64,000 nt of DNA from Helianthus annuus (Eukaryota; Streptophyta; Magnoliopsida; Asterales; Asteraceae). The stretch lies in NCBI RefSeq assembly GCF_002127325.2, contig NC_035439.2, forward strand, positions 140,741,901-140,805,900. The letters run 5' to 3'. The notes below the pieces were generated by a model. That model ran no database searches. It worked only from the letters and a program-made list of their open reading frames with translations, and was not told where the DNA came from. The first letter of the stretch is position 1, and every line of letters starts with the position of its first letter. Below, one piece after another: positions 11,106 through 22,580 of the stretch. The position numbers and the translations under genes are program-made.

Positions 11106-12300
11106 TATGCAGAACCTTCAGGAGTCGTTTTGGTAAAACAAACAACTAAGAAGTTTAGGTCCAGATCTAACCATCCGTACATCCGTTATTGTTAATAGAA
11201 CAAATGTACGAGGTTAGGATCATTTACGTCCTGATCTAACCATCCGTACATCCGCATGTATTCGATCTAACAAATGTACATCCGCCATCACAACCCACAT
11301 TATAAAGCCCCAAAACCATATCTCGATTATTAATCGTTCCCATAAAAATAATTGTTCAAATGTTGACCAAAACAACAATCATCTGTGTCAGACAATTAAA
11401 CAAATCTAAAACTTAAAACCCATTCATGGAAGATATTCAATAAAGGGAAATACAAATATGAATTTTCTTTTGATCTCACACTTAAAGCAAACAAACAAGA
11501 CAAATTAAAATCAATAAAATGGATCGTCTAATATTCATCATCCTCCACACAGTATGCCTCCGGGTTAATCGGCTTGAACTTCTTTCCAACCATACTCACT
11601 CCGACAAGGTCCGTCTCTCGCTCACAGCGGTAATAATGACGACTAACAAAATACTTGGTAAAATTCCCACAGCCCCTCGCTTGCGAGTCCGACACCGATT
11701 GAAACAATGGCACACACTATAAGGATAATAAGCGTTAGCTAATGAAGTGCGTCCCATACGAACATTAGAATCTTGGAAGGTTTTTCGGTGTATTTGTTGA
11801 AGCGATAATCAAACCGGAACCATATAAAACACCACCCGTCTTACAATAAACGACTGATACAAAATCGTCTATGTGTTAATAGTCACTAAGATTAACAAAT
11901 TGTGATGACCAAATTATGCGTTAATCATTCAACATAATTAGTTAAATTAAATCATAAAAACGTTGAAATAATAATCAAAATCCAATAAAAAAAACAACCC
12001 CTCAGTAGACACGAATCATGATTGAAGATGATTTTGCCATAATTAAAAAATATGTTAACAAAATCAGTTCTACAATTATAGATATCAAAAGCAAGAACAT
12101 ATGCTGCAAACATTTAAAATCATTGTGATGCCTATTGCAACAAGAAAAGATCGATTGGTAGCCATTTGAAATCGAGCAAACTAAAATCATGTAGTCATAT
12201 GAAACTGAACAAACAAAAATCAATGGGTAAAATAAAAGTCGAGCAGAATCGAAGAGAAAAAAAACTTTAATCGAGCAGGATTGAAAAGAATGCGAAGAAT
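11106..12300. other. No gene supported
   Basis: A short degenerate tandem repeat containing GATCTAACCATCCGTACATC lies at about 11150-11280. A 62-codon minus-strand frame at 11528-11713 (CGNFTKYFVSRHYYRCERET near its middle, acidic C-terminus) has a coding-like look but no family I can name. Confidence 0.3.
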
Positions 12301-12319
12301 GGTTTCTTGATCGATGATG

Positions 12320-12972
12320 TTAAGATTGAAGAAGATAACCCTGTTCGACCCGTGGTTTCTTTTCTTTCAACCCCCCCTCCACTTCCACTTCCGACAATCT
12401 TCTGGTCAACATATCAATTAAAATCACACCTAAATCGCATACATCGAAATATTGATGGACTTCAACATGTTCGTCTAACATCACAAACGAGGCTGACTCA
12501 AAATTAGAAATTTTAGCATTCCAATCATTATCAAGTAGAATACCACCACTTTCAATGTACCCATGTTGCACCTTATGGTGATGGCCTTTATGGAAAAATT
12601 CCAATCCGTTTGCAACATTGATGCATATCTTGAGGCGTTTCATCCATGTAAGACTGTGATTATCCAAATGTTTATCGAGTATTTCATTGGAGGCATGCTC
12701 GTAAACAATGATATTTTCGCCCATTTCATTACAATAGCCTACAAGCCCAATGATGTTCTCGTGCTTATACTTGAGAAGAATCTGAACCTCTCGTATAAAG
12801 CGATTATATTCTAGAGGAGACCACCGCTTTGCAAAAACAGGGGTATTTCCAAGTTTTCCTTCATATAGCTTCCAGGAAATCCCTTTTCCAATGCAATTAC
12901 TGTCACTAAAGTTCTCTGTGGCAGATTGTATGTCTTTTAGTGAGATAGATAACCTGCCATTCCTGTTTTTCT
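12320..12972 (-). pseudogene. Truncated receptor-like pseudokinase
   Basis: One exon, entered on the minus strand after a TTTACAG acceptor, encodes an N-lobe and half of a C-lobe typical of the Asteraceae kinases associated with PP2 domains: SLKDIQSATENFSDSNCIGK, then HENIIGLVGYCNE and LTWMKRLKICINVANGLEF. Key residues are lost: the glycine loop is GKGISWKLYEG, the catalytic HRD is HGY, and DFG is NFE. The Lys of the N-lobe (FAKRW) remains. The activation loop is missing and the frame ends after IDMLTRR. Catalysis is therefore unlikely. Further upstream on the same strand (about 13160-13108) a hydrophobic piece, [11 protein letters not shown], ends at GTGAGT and could be a membrane exon, which is speculative. 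Confidence 0.75.
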
Positions 12973-13651
12973 GTAAATCGAACACTTAAATTAGAGTATA
13001 AACACAATATCACATTGAAATATTTAAAAATCTAAATAACCCTTAGTATTGAGTACACAAGAGACTGTAGACTTTCTGTTCGTTCATTATAGCTGTCACG
13101 GTACTCACCTTCCGGCTGAGACCGGTGACGATGATGATACCGGATATGATAAGTGTGTTGTACCTTGCGATTTTAACCTGATTAATGGCATGATGCGAGG
13201 TTTTAGTTGATTTGAAATTGACGTTTTGTTTAGTTGATTAGAACTCCAAAAGTTCAAATCACTTATTTAGAATTTTAGTTTGGTGATTTAATGTTTTGTC
13301 TTTAAATTACAAAAGTTCAAATCACTAATTAGGTTTATTGTGCCTCCATGATATGCATTATTTGGATTATGTTTATGGAAACTAAAAACATTACTTATCT
13401 AGATGATTTTTCTAGCGAATGAACTGTTGAATTAAAAGCGATTTTGCTGTTATGACCCGTGCACATCAATAGTTGTTTGCTGCCCTAGATTAACAGTTTT
13501 GCAATATGAGAAACCTTGATTATCCTAGCATTATGAGATCTGTATTATTTCACTAACATGTGTAGTGTATACTTTAGTTATCATATCCAGTCCTGTTAGA
13601 GGAAATTGAATTATGATAATTTCCACTTCAATTAGTCATTAGACCATTAAT

Positions 13652-13970
13652 TTGTGCAGTTAATATCGGTGATATATCGGTCCCTTAGTAAAATATCGGT
13701 GTCAAATATCGGTACCGATATTATCAGCGATATTGACCGATATTTGACCGATATAACCGATATATCATCGATATTTAACCGATATATCACCGATATTTGA
13801 CCGATATATCACTGATATACCACTGAATTATTGGTGTTAAATTGCTATATATATAAATTCTGCATTATATTAAAATTACCGATATCCCACCGATATCTCA
13901 CCGAGATAACCTATATTTCAAATATCGGTCCTTGACCGATACCCGATATTTTACCACATTAACTGCATAG
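13652..13970. mobile_element. hAT MITE, ATATCGGT-rich
   Basis: Terminal inverted repeats of about 12 bp (TTGTGCAGTTAA / CTATGCAGTTAA) are flanked by a perfect 8-bp duplication CCATTAAT at 13644-13651 and 13971-13978. The interior is built from many copies of ATATCGGT and its complement ACCGATAT. Non-coding. Confidence 0.85.
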
Positions 13971-14196
13971 CCATTAATATACTCAGACGGGTATAGAACT
14001 AGTTCTGAAAGTACTACTTGGTAAAAGAAGTTATAACTTGAACAGATTAAAGGGCATAAAACATCCTCAACCACTTTATTTAAAACATTGACTAATATTA
14101 AACCACTATGGTTGTTGTAATCAAATTTAATAAACGACCGTTTTAATGTTTGAACAAATATACTCTAGGAGTCTGAAATTAGGCGTGACATTGTAC

Positions 14197-14470
14197 TTAG
14201 AAGGTGAACCGTTAAAAGTTTTGTATCCTACTTTATTCCGGGTCGAGAAAAATAAATGGTGTGTGGTGGCGGAGAGATTGGGGATGGATGGTCATCATAA
14301 TGCTATCTCATGGAGTTGGAAAGCTTATCCAAGGTCCACTCATGAAATTCAAGAGCTAGTGGAATTGCATAGGAAGCTCACGACTTATGTGTTGAATGGA
14401 GACAAGGATATGTAGCATTGGAACAGTGACTCGGACAATGTTTTTTCCGTCAAAGAGGTTCGAAAGTGGA
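14197..14470 (+). pseudogene. LINE reverse transcriptase C-terminal fragment, copy 1
   Basis: The frame encodes the end of a plant LINE ORF2, entering the zinc-binding region after the reverse transcriptase: YPTLFRVEKNKWCVVAERLG, then WSWKAYPRS and, past a stop, HWNSDSDNVFSVKEVRKW. An amber TAG (14413-14415) stands where the family has Trp. Only this C-terminal piece remains; there is no polymerase core. Confidence 0.75.
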
Positions 14471-14979
14471 TAATTCGGATTCGGAATTTCGGATAGTTCG
14501 GATTCGGTTTTGGATCCGGATTTTTTTGAACACCCCTAGTTTGCCCGAACGGGAAGAATTAGGGTTAGGGTTGGAAGAAGGTGGTGATGAAAACCCAGAC
14601 ATCCTTGAATCTTTAATAAAGGAAAAACAAGTTTAAGCGTTAAGCAAGTGATGAATCAAGTTGTGAGATAGTTGTGAGATAGAATGTTCGTATTTGTTTA
14701 AGCAAGTGATCAATCAAGTTGTGAGATAGTTGTGAGATAGAATGCTCGTATTTGTTTGAATCATATATATACACACAACCACGGTTTGCTTGTACAATTT
14801 GACATCTTTTTTTGCTAAAAATACGGGAATTTGGAAATTTGCAATATTAGTGGTTTGCTCAACATGGCGGACACTGGAATCGTAATACTATTTTTTTGGT
14901 AAAATAACGGAATTTGGAACTTTGTAATATGTTTTATTTCGAATGCGAGTTTGTTAACAAAATCCATACTGGTTAGAAG

Positions 14980-15556
14980 TAAGGATGGCAATCAAACCCG
15001 AACCCGCTGGGTAAACCCGAAACCCGACACATTTGGGACGGGTTTGGGGTCGATTAATCGGGTTTGGGAATAGTTTTTATTTTTTTCGCGGGTTTGGGAC
15101 GGGTTTGGGATTTAGTGATATACCCGTTTACCCGACCCAATTACCCGATAAAGTGTACCCGTTTACCCGATATAATTTCTTGTATATTTTTGACTATGTA
15201 TATATATGATACATCCATTTTTTTACACATATAGGTATTCTATTCCGTATACATTGTAGTTATTTGATATATATTTTTATAATAACAATACAAAATGTAA
15301 CCGGTTAGTAGTTACCCGATAAATACCCAATGGGTTTTGAGATGAGTATACCCGACGGGTAATCTTTTTAAATTAATGGGTTTACCCGAAACCCGCGGGT
15401 ATACCCGATACCCGATGGGTATACCCGATACCCGATGGGTATTTACCCATTAGAAACCCGACGGGTTTTGGGACGGGTTTGGGATAAGCTTATCTAACCG
15501 GGTTTGGGTTTGGGATTACCTAAACCCGTCCCAAACCCGACCCATTGCCATCCCTA
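14980..15556. mobile_element. hAT MITE, ACCCG-rich, copy 1
   Basis: Ends TAAGGATGGCAA and TTGCCATCCCTA form the inverted repeat. An exact 8-bp duplication GTTAGAAG (14972-14979, 15557-15564) flanks it. The body is rich in AAACCCG and CGGGTTT words and has no coding capacity. It lies exactly on the unit 1/unit 2 joint of the tandem array. Confidence 0.88.
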
Positions 15557-15557
15557 G

Positions 15558-15835
15558 TTAGAAGATGAACCGTTAAAAGTTTTGTATCCTACTTTATTCC
15601 GGGTCGAGAAAAATAAATGGTGTGTGGTGGCGGAGAGATTGGGGATGGATGGTCATCATAATGCTATCTCATGGAGTTGGAAAGCTTATCCAAGGTCCAC
15701 TCATGAAATTCAAGAGCTAGTGGAATTGCATAGGAAGCTCACGACTTATGTGTTGAATGGAGACAAGGATATGTAGCATTGGAACAGTGACTCGGACAAT
15801 GTTTTTTCCGTCAAAGAGGTTCGAAAGTGGATAAT
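15558..15835 (+). pseudogene. LINE C-terminal fragment, copy 2
   Basis: Nearly identical to copy 1, starting inside the repeat unit, with the same in-frame TAG (15774-15776) after DKDM. The tract after the stop still reads NSDSDNVFSVKEV. Confidence 0.75.
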
Positions 15836-16341
15836 TCGGATTCAGAATTTCGGATAGTTCGGATTCGGTTTCGGATCCGGATTTTTTTGAACACCCCTAG
15901 TTTGCCCGAACGGGAAGAATTAGGGTTAGGGTTGGAAGAAGGTGGTGATGAAAACCCAGACATCCTTGAATCTTTAATAAAGGAAAAACAAGTTTAAGCG
16001 TTAAGCAAGTGATGAATCAAGTTGTGAGATAGTTGTGAGATAGAATGTTAGTATTTGTTTAAGCAAGTGATCAATCAAGTTGTGAGATAGTTGTGAGATA
16101 GAATGCTCGTATTTGTTTGAATCATATATATATACACATAACCACGGTTTGCTTGTACAATTTGACATCTTTTTTTGCTAAAAATAAGGGAATTTGGAAA
16201 TTTGCAATATTAGTGCTTTGCTCAACATGGCGGACACTGGAATCGTAATACTATTTTTTTGGTAAAATAACGGAATTTGGAACTTTGTAATATGTTTTAT
16301 TTCGAATGCGAGTTTGTTAACAAAATCCATACTGGTTAGCA

Positions 16342-16946
16342 CTGATGGCAATCAAACCCGAACCCGCTGGGTAAACCCGAAACCCGACACATTTGGGACG
16401 GGTTTGGGGTCGGTTAATCGGGTTTGGGATGGGTTTGGGAATAGTTTTTATTTTTTTCGCGGGTTTGGGACGGGTTTGGGATTTAGTGATACACCCGTTT
16501 ACCCGACCCAATTACCCGATAAAGTGTACCCGTTTACCCGATATAATTTCTTGTATATTTTTGACTATGTATATATATGATACATCCATTTTTTTACACG
16601 TATAGGTATTCTATTCCGTATACATTGTAGTTATTTGATATATATTTTTATAATGACAATACAAAATGTAACCGGTTAGTAGTTACCCGATAAATACCCA
16701 ATGGGTTTTGAGATGAGTATACCCAACGGGTAATCTTTTTAAATTAATGGGTTTACCCGAAACCCGCGGGTTTACCCGAAACCCGCGGGTATACCCGATA
16801 CCCGATGGGTATACCCGATACCCGATGGGTATTTACCCGTTAGAAACCCGACGGGTTTTGGGACGGGTTTAGGATAAGCTTATATAACCGGGTTTGGGTT
16901 TGGGATTACCTAAACCCGTCCCAAACCCGACCCATTGCCATCCCTA
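16342..16946. mobile_element. hAT MITE, ACCCG-rich, copy 2
   Basis: Same element as 14980-15556 at the unit 2/unit 3 joint. The left end is slightly eroded (GTTAGCAC then TGATGGCAA) and the right end is TTGCCATCCCTA. Small internal expansions of the CCCGCGGGTTTACCCGAAA type distinguish it from copy 1. Confidence 0.8.
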
Positions 16947-16947
16947 G

Positions 16948-17225
16948 TTAGAAGGTGAACCGTTAAAAGTTTTGTATCCTACTTTATTCCAGGTCGAGAA
17001 AAATAAATGGTGTGTGGTGGCGGAGAGATTGGGGATGGATGGTCATCATAATGCTATCTCATGGAGTTGGAAAGCTTATCCAAGGTCCACTGATGAAATT
17101 CAAGAGCTAGTGGAATTGCATAGGAAGCTCACGACTTATGTGTTGAATGGAGACAAGGATATGTAGCATTGGAACAGTGACTCGGACAATGTTTTTTCTG
17201 TCAAAGAGGTTCGAAAGTGGATAAT
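16948..17225 (+). pseudogene. LINE C-terminal fragment, copy 3
   Basis: Third tandem copy, with a few substitutions (FRVEKN to FQVEKN, STHEI to STDEI) and the same TAG at 17164-17166. Its unit ends at 17725 without a MITE, showing the pre-insertion form of the unit end. Confidence 0.75.
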
Positions 17226-17725
17226 TCGGATTCGGAATTTCGGATAGTTCGGATTCGGTTTCGGATCCGGATTTTTTTGAACACCCCTAGTTTGCCCGAA
17301 CGGGAAGAATTAGGGTTAGGGTTGGAAGAAGGTGGTGATGAAAACCCAGAGATCCTTGAATCTTTAATAAAGGAAAAACAAGTTTAAGCGTTAAGCAAGT
17401 GATGAATCAAGTTGTGAGATAGTTGTGAGATAGAATGTTCGTATTTGTTTAAGCAAGTGATCAATCAAGTTGTGAGATAGTTGTGAGATAGAATGCTCGT
17501 ATTTGTTTGAATCATATATATACACACAACCACGGTTTGCTTGTACAATTTGACATCTTTTTTTGCTAAAAATAAGGGAATTTGGAAATTTGCAATATTA
17601 GTGGTTTGCTCAACATGGCGGACACTGGAATCGTAATACTATTTTTTGGTAAAATAACGGAATTTGGAACTTTGTAATATGTTTTATTTCGAATGCGAGT
17701 TTGTTAACAAAATCCATACTGGTTA

Positions 17726-18454
17726 CTACTATATAGGTTTTCAGATATAAACGGAATCTATTGCTGGCATCACATTGCTCAGTTTTTGTTTCATATATGT
17801 ATATTTCATTTTGCAGTATAAATGATGATTGTATGGTTCTAGTTTGTGTCTCTTATGGTCTTTTTTCGCAAGATTTCTTTAGACATAAAATTGACAGACT
17901 GGCAAATGAAGTAGTTGCTAACACAGGTTTTTGATAAGTCGGGTTACTGGAAAAGACGACTAGGAAAGCGCTTCAGGGTCTTGAGGCTATGCCTCATGTA
18001 CTTCTGTGTCAAGACTGGTTAAAGTTAGGGTTTGTAAGAGACTGATATGTAAGAACAACCAAAGGGATGAAGAAATTATGAAATGTCAAAGGTTTGCCTG
18101 ATAAGACGGTTGATCTGTAAAACAGTTGAGAGACTTAGCTTCTAGATGTAAATAAAGCTTATTTGGTTCAATATAGAGCAATGCTTCGCATACATGATGC
18201 ACACCATCTCAGTGTTTGGGTCTTATACGCCTTGGAGCGCGTCATGCTTTTCTAAAACAAGATGACTAGCATCGCAACAATATTTTTATGCCAGTTTTGT
18301 TAGAGTGACACAAGTAAATATATAGTTTACACTTTACAGGCACATACGAGTGTGGTGGTCATGTCTTGAAATAATAATTTATAATTAAATGTACAATTAA
18401 AATATTGTATGTATAGTTGCCACCGAATCAGTAATTGCTAAACAAATATGCTTA
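17726..18454. other. No gene supported
   Basis: Between the LINE array and the PIF MITEs. A weak coding-like stretch (about 17900-18030) is broken by stops in every frame and matches none of the N-terminal parts expected for the NUP1-like gene downstream. Confidence 0.35.
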
Positions 18455-18808
18455 GACCATGTGTAGTGGTTTAGCTCAATAATGCCCCCACCATGGGGCG
18501 TTTTGCGACACGTGGCAGTCCAGTCAGCATAGGGCATTATTGGGCGTTATTGTAAAAGTGGCGTAGTGGGAATAATGCCCAATAACGCCCATTCCAATTA
18601 TTAAACAATTATTTTTTTTATAGAGAGGAGGTTAAAAAAAAAGAAACTACTAGTGGACCACTCCCATTGGCCAGTCAACATGTTCTCTTCCAATTTGAGC
18701 GTTGTTTTAAAAACGCCAATCCAATTTTTTTTCAAAAATAATGCCCAAAAACGCCCTATGTAATTGGGGGGGGGGGGGGTTGAAAATAATGCCCCACTAC
18801 GGGTGGTC
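18455..18808. mobile_element. PIF/Harbinger (Tourist-type) MITE, copy 1
   Basis: Terminal repeats GACCATGTGTAGTGG / CCACTACGGGTGGTC, with a 3-bp TTA duplication at 18452-18454 and 18809-18811. Contains the word GCGACACGTGGC common to this family and a G11 homopolymer near 18768-18778. Non-coding. Confidence 0.85.
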
Positions 18809-18814
18809 TTATAA

Positions 18815-19187
18815 GACCATGTGTAGTGGTTTAGCTCAATATTGCCCCCACCATGGGGCGTTTTGCGACACGTGGCAGTCCAGTCAGCATGAGGCATTAT
18901 TGGGGGTTATTGCAAAAGTGCCGTAGTGGGAATAATGCCCAATAACGCCCCTTCCAATCATTAAACAATTATTTTTTTATAGAGAAAAGGATAAAAAAAA
19001 TAAGAAAATGAAGCTTACACTTGGACCACTCCCATTGGCCACATGCAATTTTGAGTTGACCACTTCAGCGTTTTTTTTTATAACGCCGGAATCAATTTTT
19101 GTCAAATAAAACGCCGGAAAACGCCGGATGTAATGGCTCCGGGGCGTTATTTGGCGTTTTTTTTAAACCGCCCCACTACAGGTGGTC
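18815..19187. mobile_element. PIF/Harbinger (Tourist-type) MITE, copy 2
   Basis: Same family and orientation as the preceding copy, ends GACCATGTGTAGTGG / CCACTACAGGTGGTC, with its own 3-bp duplication TAA (18812-18814, 19188-19190). Only TTATAA separates the two copies, each with its private duplication, so they are two insertions rather than one duplicated element. Confidence 0.85.
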
Positions 19188-19273
19188 TAAGACATGAGTA
19201 TGTGATTTGCTATGTGTTGTATTTTTAACCCATCGCCTTTTTTATTTTAAGCTTCATTAGTACTTTTTTCTTA

Positions 19274-19628
19274 GAGTTAAATGCCATTTTAGTCCCTGTG
19301 GTTTGGGTCATTTTGCCAGTCTAGTCCAAAGGTTTCATTTTTCACCTGTGGGTCCAAAAAGGTTTCACCGTTGCCATTTTAGTCCACTGGGTTAACTTCA
19401 TCCATTTATTTTGTTAACGAGAAGGCCAATTCGGTCATTTTATTTGTAATTCTGTTAACTAGAAGAGTAATTTAGCCATATAAAATAACAGAAAAAATGG
19501 ATGAAGTTAACCCAGTGGACGAAAATGGCAACAGTGAAACCTTTTTGGACCCACAGGTGAAAAATGAAACCTTTGGACTAAACTGGCAAAATGACCCAAA
19601 CTACAGGGACTAAAATGACATTTAACTC
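19274..19628. mobile_element. MULE MITE
   Basis: Near-palindromic element with ends GAGTTAAATGCCATTTTAGT / ATGACATTTAACTC and a perfect 9-bp duplication TTTTTCTTA (19265-19273, 19629-19637), diagnostic of Mutator-like elements. A relative lies at 51937-52295. Confidence 0.9.
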
Positions 19629-20319
19629 TTTTTCTTAAATACAAGGTTATGTGAATCAGTTGTGGTCTACTCCTTTTTTTACATGTTTTATTTATGTAAA
19701 AATTTGTTATAATTTCTTCCACATTCCTCACTAAAGCTTCTTTACTAGGGACTGTTGAAGAACCAAGGAATGTGTCTCATGAAGCAGTTCCAAATGTAAG
19801 TTTATTACTGTTTGTATTACCCTTTTTTAATTAAAAATTTTGCATCATCACAAACATGATTCACTTAATTTTGACAGTCTGCATCAAAGAATCTCACTTA
19901 ATGAAGGTGGGAATGATATCAGATCTCGAGAATATGCTTAAACAAAAGACTTTTACTAGGTTCGTTTTTTCGGCCACTTGTCAAACATTGCTATGATATG
20001 TTTTCTATTACTGATATAGTACACCACTTACAGATCCAAAATTGAGCGTTTGATAGCATTGTTGCATTCGAGAACGACAGAGTCAAATGTTGTTGAAGGG
20101 GATAAAGCAAAGCTTCCTAGTACATCGTATCAAGTTGTAAAACCTGATGCATTTGCAAGTGGCACATTGAACAAACATGTGGAAGAGAGGGAAATCAGGA
20201 ACTTAGATGCTGCCATTTTAACACCTGTTGTCAATTCTAGAGTAAGTTGTATGCTTTTGTTCAAGTTTTTGTGGTTTCTTCTGTTTTAATCTTAAAAATC
20301 TTGTCTGTAGTTAGATTTT

Positions 20320-20712
20320 GAGTAAAATGCCATTTTCGTCTCTGAGGTTTGGCCAGTTTTGCGATCTTCGTTCGAAGGTTTGTTTTTTCGCATCTGGACA
20401 CAAAAGGATTGAAATCTTGTCATTTTCATTCGGCTCGTTAACTCCATCCATTTTTCTCTGTTAAGTCAGGGGCATTTCTGTCTTTTTTGTTAACTTAAAG
20501 GGCAATCCGGTCTTTTCACTTATTTAGCATAATATACAAGTATTAAAAAAACGAATTTCCCTTAAAGTTAACAAAAAGACGAAAATACCCCTGACTGAAC
20601 AGAGAAAACTGGATGAAGTAAACGAGCCGCATGAAAATGGCAAGATTATAAACCTTTTAAGCGGAAGGCGCAAAACTCGCCAAACCTCATGGACGAAAAT
20701 GGCATTTTACTC
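20320..20712. mobile_element. MULE MITE in NUP1-like intron
   Basis: Inverted repeats GAGTAAAATGCCATTTTCGT / ACGAAAATGGCATTTTACTC at the ends, continuing inward. Flanks TTAGATTTT and TAGAATTTT are only an approximate 9-bp duplication, consistent with an older insertion than 19274-19628. Confidence 0.8.
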
Positions 20713-21109
20713 TAGAATTTTTTTATCAAAAGGGTTTATGTTTTCAACAAACAGCGTTATCATGTTGTCTACTTGTCTCTAGGCCTTTGAAGATGATGTT
20801 GCTTCACCTGCTGAGCTGGCAAAGGCCTATATGGGGAGTAGGCCTACCAAACTATCACTATTACCCCTGAGACCACTCACTCAAACACCAAGACAGGATT
20901 TAGCGTTGCTTAATAACACAGCCACCTTCCCGAAAACACCTGCCACATCACATACACTAAAGACCACAGCTGCTATTAAGACCTGCGAAAATGGTTCAAC
21001 CACCTTTAGATCTCGAGGCAGATCTGCTTTATAGGATATTCCACGCACACCGTATTACAGAGGTCCTTCAACTTTAAGTCAAAAGGTTAGATAAACCTTA
21101 CTTCGTATC

Positions 21110-22580
21110 TAGGCCTGTAAACAAACCGAACATTCATGAACTTGTTTGGCGGGAGGTTCGTTTGTTTAATAAACTAAAGAACATGAGCCCAATTTTTTGT
21201 TCATTTAATTAAATGAACGAACATGAACACATATTTTGTTCGTTCATTTATGTTCGTGAACGTTCGTTCATGTTCATTCATTTATGTATGTTTATTTACA
21301 TTTGTTTATGTTTGTTCATTTATGCTTGTTTCAATTTAAATATATAAATATAAATAATAAACATAATAGGAACTTTCTAACTACTCGATAAATACAACTA
21401 ATCGGTAATTGGGCTTTCTAGTAATATAAATGGTTTTTCAATGGAGTTTATCGTAATTAATCACTAATTTATATAAAATATTACTTTATGTTGGTTTGTG
21501 TTTCGTAAATTATGTTCATTTACGTTTCTTTAATCATGTTCATTTGTGTTTCTTTAATCATGTTCATTTGTGTTGTTTATTGTTTGTTATATTATGTTCA
21601 TTTTGTAAGATTATTAAAGACTGAATGATTATTATTGAATGAGTAAGTTACAATATATAGGGATTACGAGTAACCCTAGAAACCTAACCGAGCCCGTGGG
21701 CCCATAGTCTAATACTCCCCCGCAGTCGTAGCGGATGGAACTAGAAGCTTAGACTGAAAACAAAAAAACAATAATAAACCCTAAAAATCTGTCTTCGACT
21801 TCGGTCAAAATTCCATAATCTTGCAATCTTCAATCCATAATCTTCGATACACGGTTTTGAATGATCTCGTATTCCAATAAGAGACAACTAATACAGCAGT
21901 GCAGCTGCGGCTGGTAGCGGCGCGGCGACGGATCGGATCGTAATCCTGAAGGCGGCATGGCGAAGACCGTAGTCTAATGAGCGGCGGCGGCATAGCGGCA
22001 AGGGGCGACTTGACGGAGATGCGAAATCAACAGGATGAGCCGTAGCATCATCTGTGTGGTAAGAGACTTTAAGAAGACCGGTGAATCTAGAACCGAAGAC
22101 GAAGCTTTATTTGAACACAAAACTGAAAAAAATGGAAACGCAAAACGAACAAAGACCGGACAGGGCGGCAGTGGCGGCACGCCGCCCTGTCTAGGGTTTT
22201 TCTCAAGTGGTGACGGCTAGGGTTTGTATATTTGTGTGTGGCGCGGCGGAAATGGTATATAGCCTAGGCTGGCTCTGATACCATGTAAGATTATTAAAGA
22301 CTGAATGATTATTATTGAATGAGTAAGTTGCAATATATAGGGATTACGAGTAACCCTAGAAACCTAACCGAGCCCGTGGGCCCATAGTCTAATACATTTA
22401 AGTTTCTTTATGTTCGTTTACGTTTGTGAACTGTTTGTTTAGGTTTTAAATGAACGAATATGAACATGGCCCTTTTCTTTAATAAACGAACATGAACAAA
22501 AAAGTATGTTGTATTATATGTTCGTGTTCGGTTAAAGTTAAATGATATGTTTGTGTTCGTTTGGTTCATTTGCAGGCCTA
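21110..22580. mobile_element. hAT element in NUP1-like intron
   Basis: Ends TAGGCCTGTAAACAAACCGA and GTTTGGTTCATTTGCAGGCCTA-type inverted repeat, with 8-bp duplication TTCGTATC / TTTGTATC (21102-21109, 22581-22588; 7 of 8). The interior consists of GTTCGTTCATTTATG words. Its length is inflated by the TRIM at 21604-22394. Confidence 0.85.
21604..22394 (-). mobile_element. TRIM (miniature LTR retrotransposon)
   Basis: Two direct 111-bp terminal repeats, 21604-21714 and 22284-22394, differ at about one base. The 5-bp duplication CATTT flanks them (21599-21603, 22395-22399). On the minus strand the primer-binding site TGGTATCAGAGCC (22283-22271) follows the 5' LTR directly and matches the initiator-Met tRNA 3' end; the polypurine tract CTGCGGGGGAG (21725-21715) precedes the 3' LTR. 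The 556-bp interior has no retroviral gene. Near-identical LTRs point to a recent insertion. Confidence 0.92.

Larger units (their letters stand above)
14197..17725 (+). repeat. Three-unit tandem array (LINE piece plus hAT MITE)
   Basis: Units 14197-15557 and 15558-16947 are nearly identical; a third, 16948-17725, lacks the terminal MITE. Each begins with a LINE fragment, continues with an ATTCGGATTCGG tract, a duplicated 57-bp block (AGTTGTGAGATAGTTGTGAG) and a common tail. Units 1 and 2 then end in a hAT MITE. The duplication joint shows a TTA microhomology: the unit ends TGGTTA and begins TTAGAAG. Confidence 0.9.

Noticed and set aside
16314..16605. Overlapping frames in the ACCCG-rich element
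   Set aside because: Low-complexity hAT MITE sequence, open on both strands, bounded by an 8-bp target duplication.
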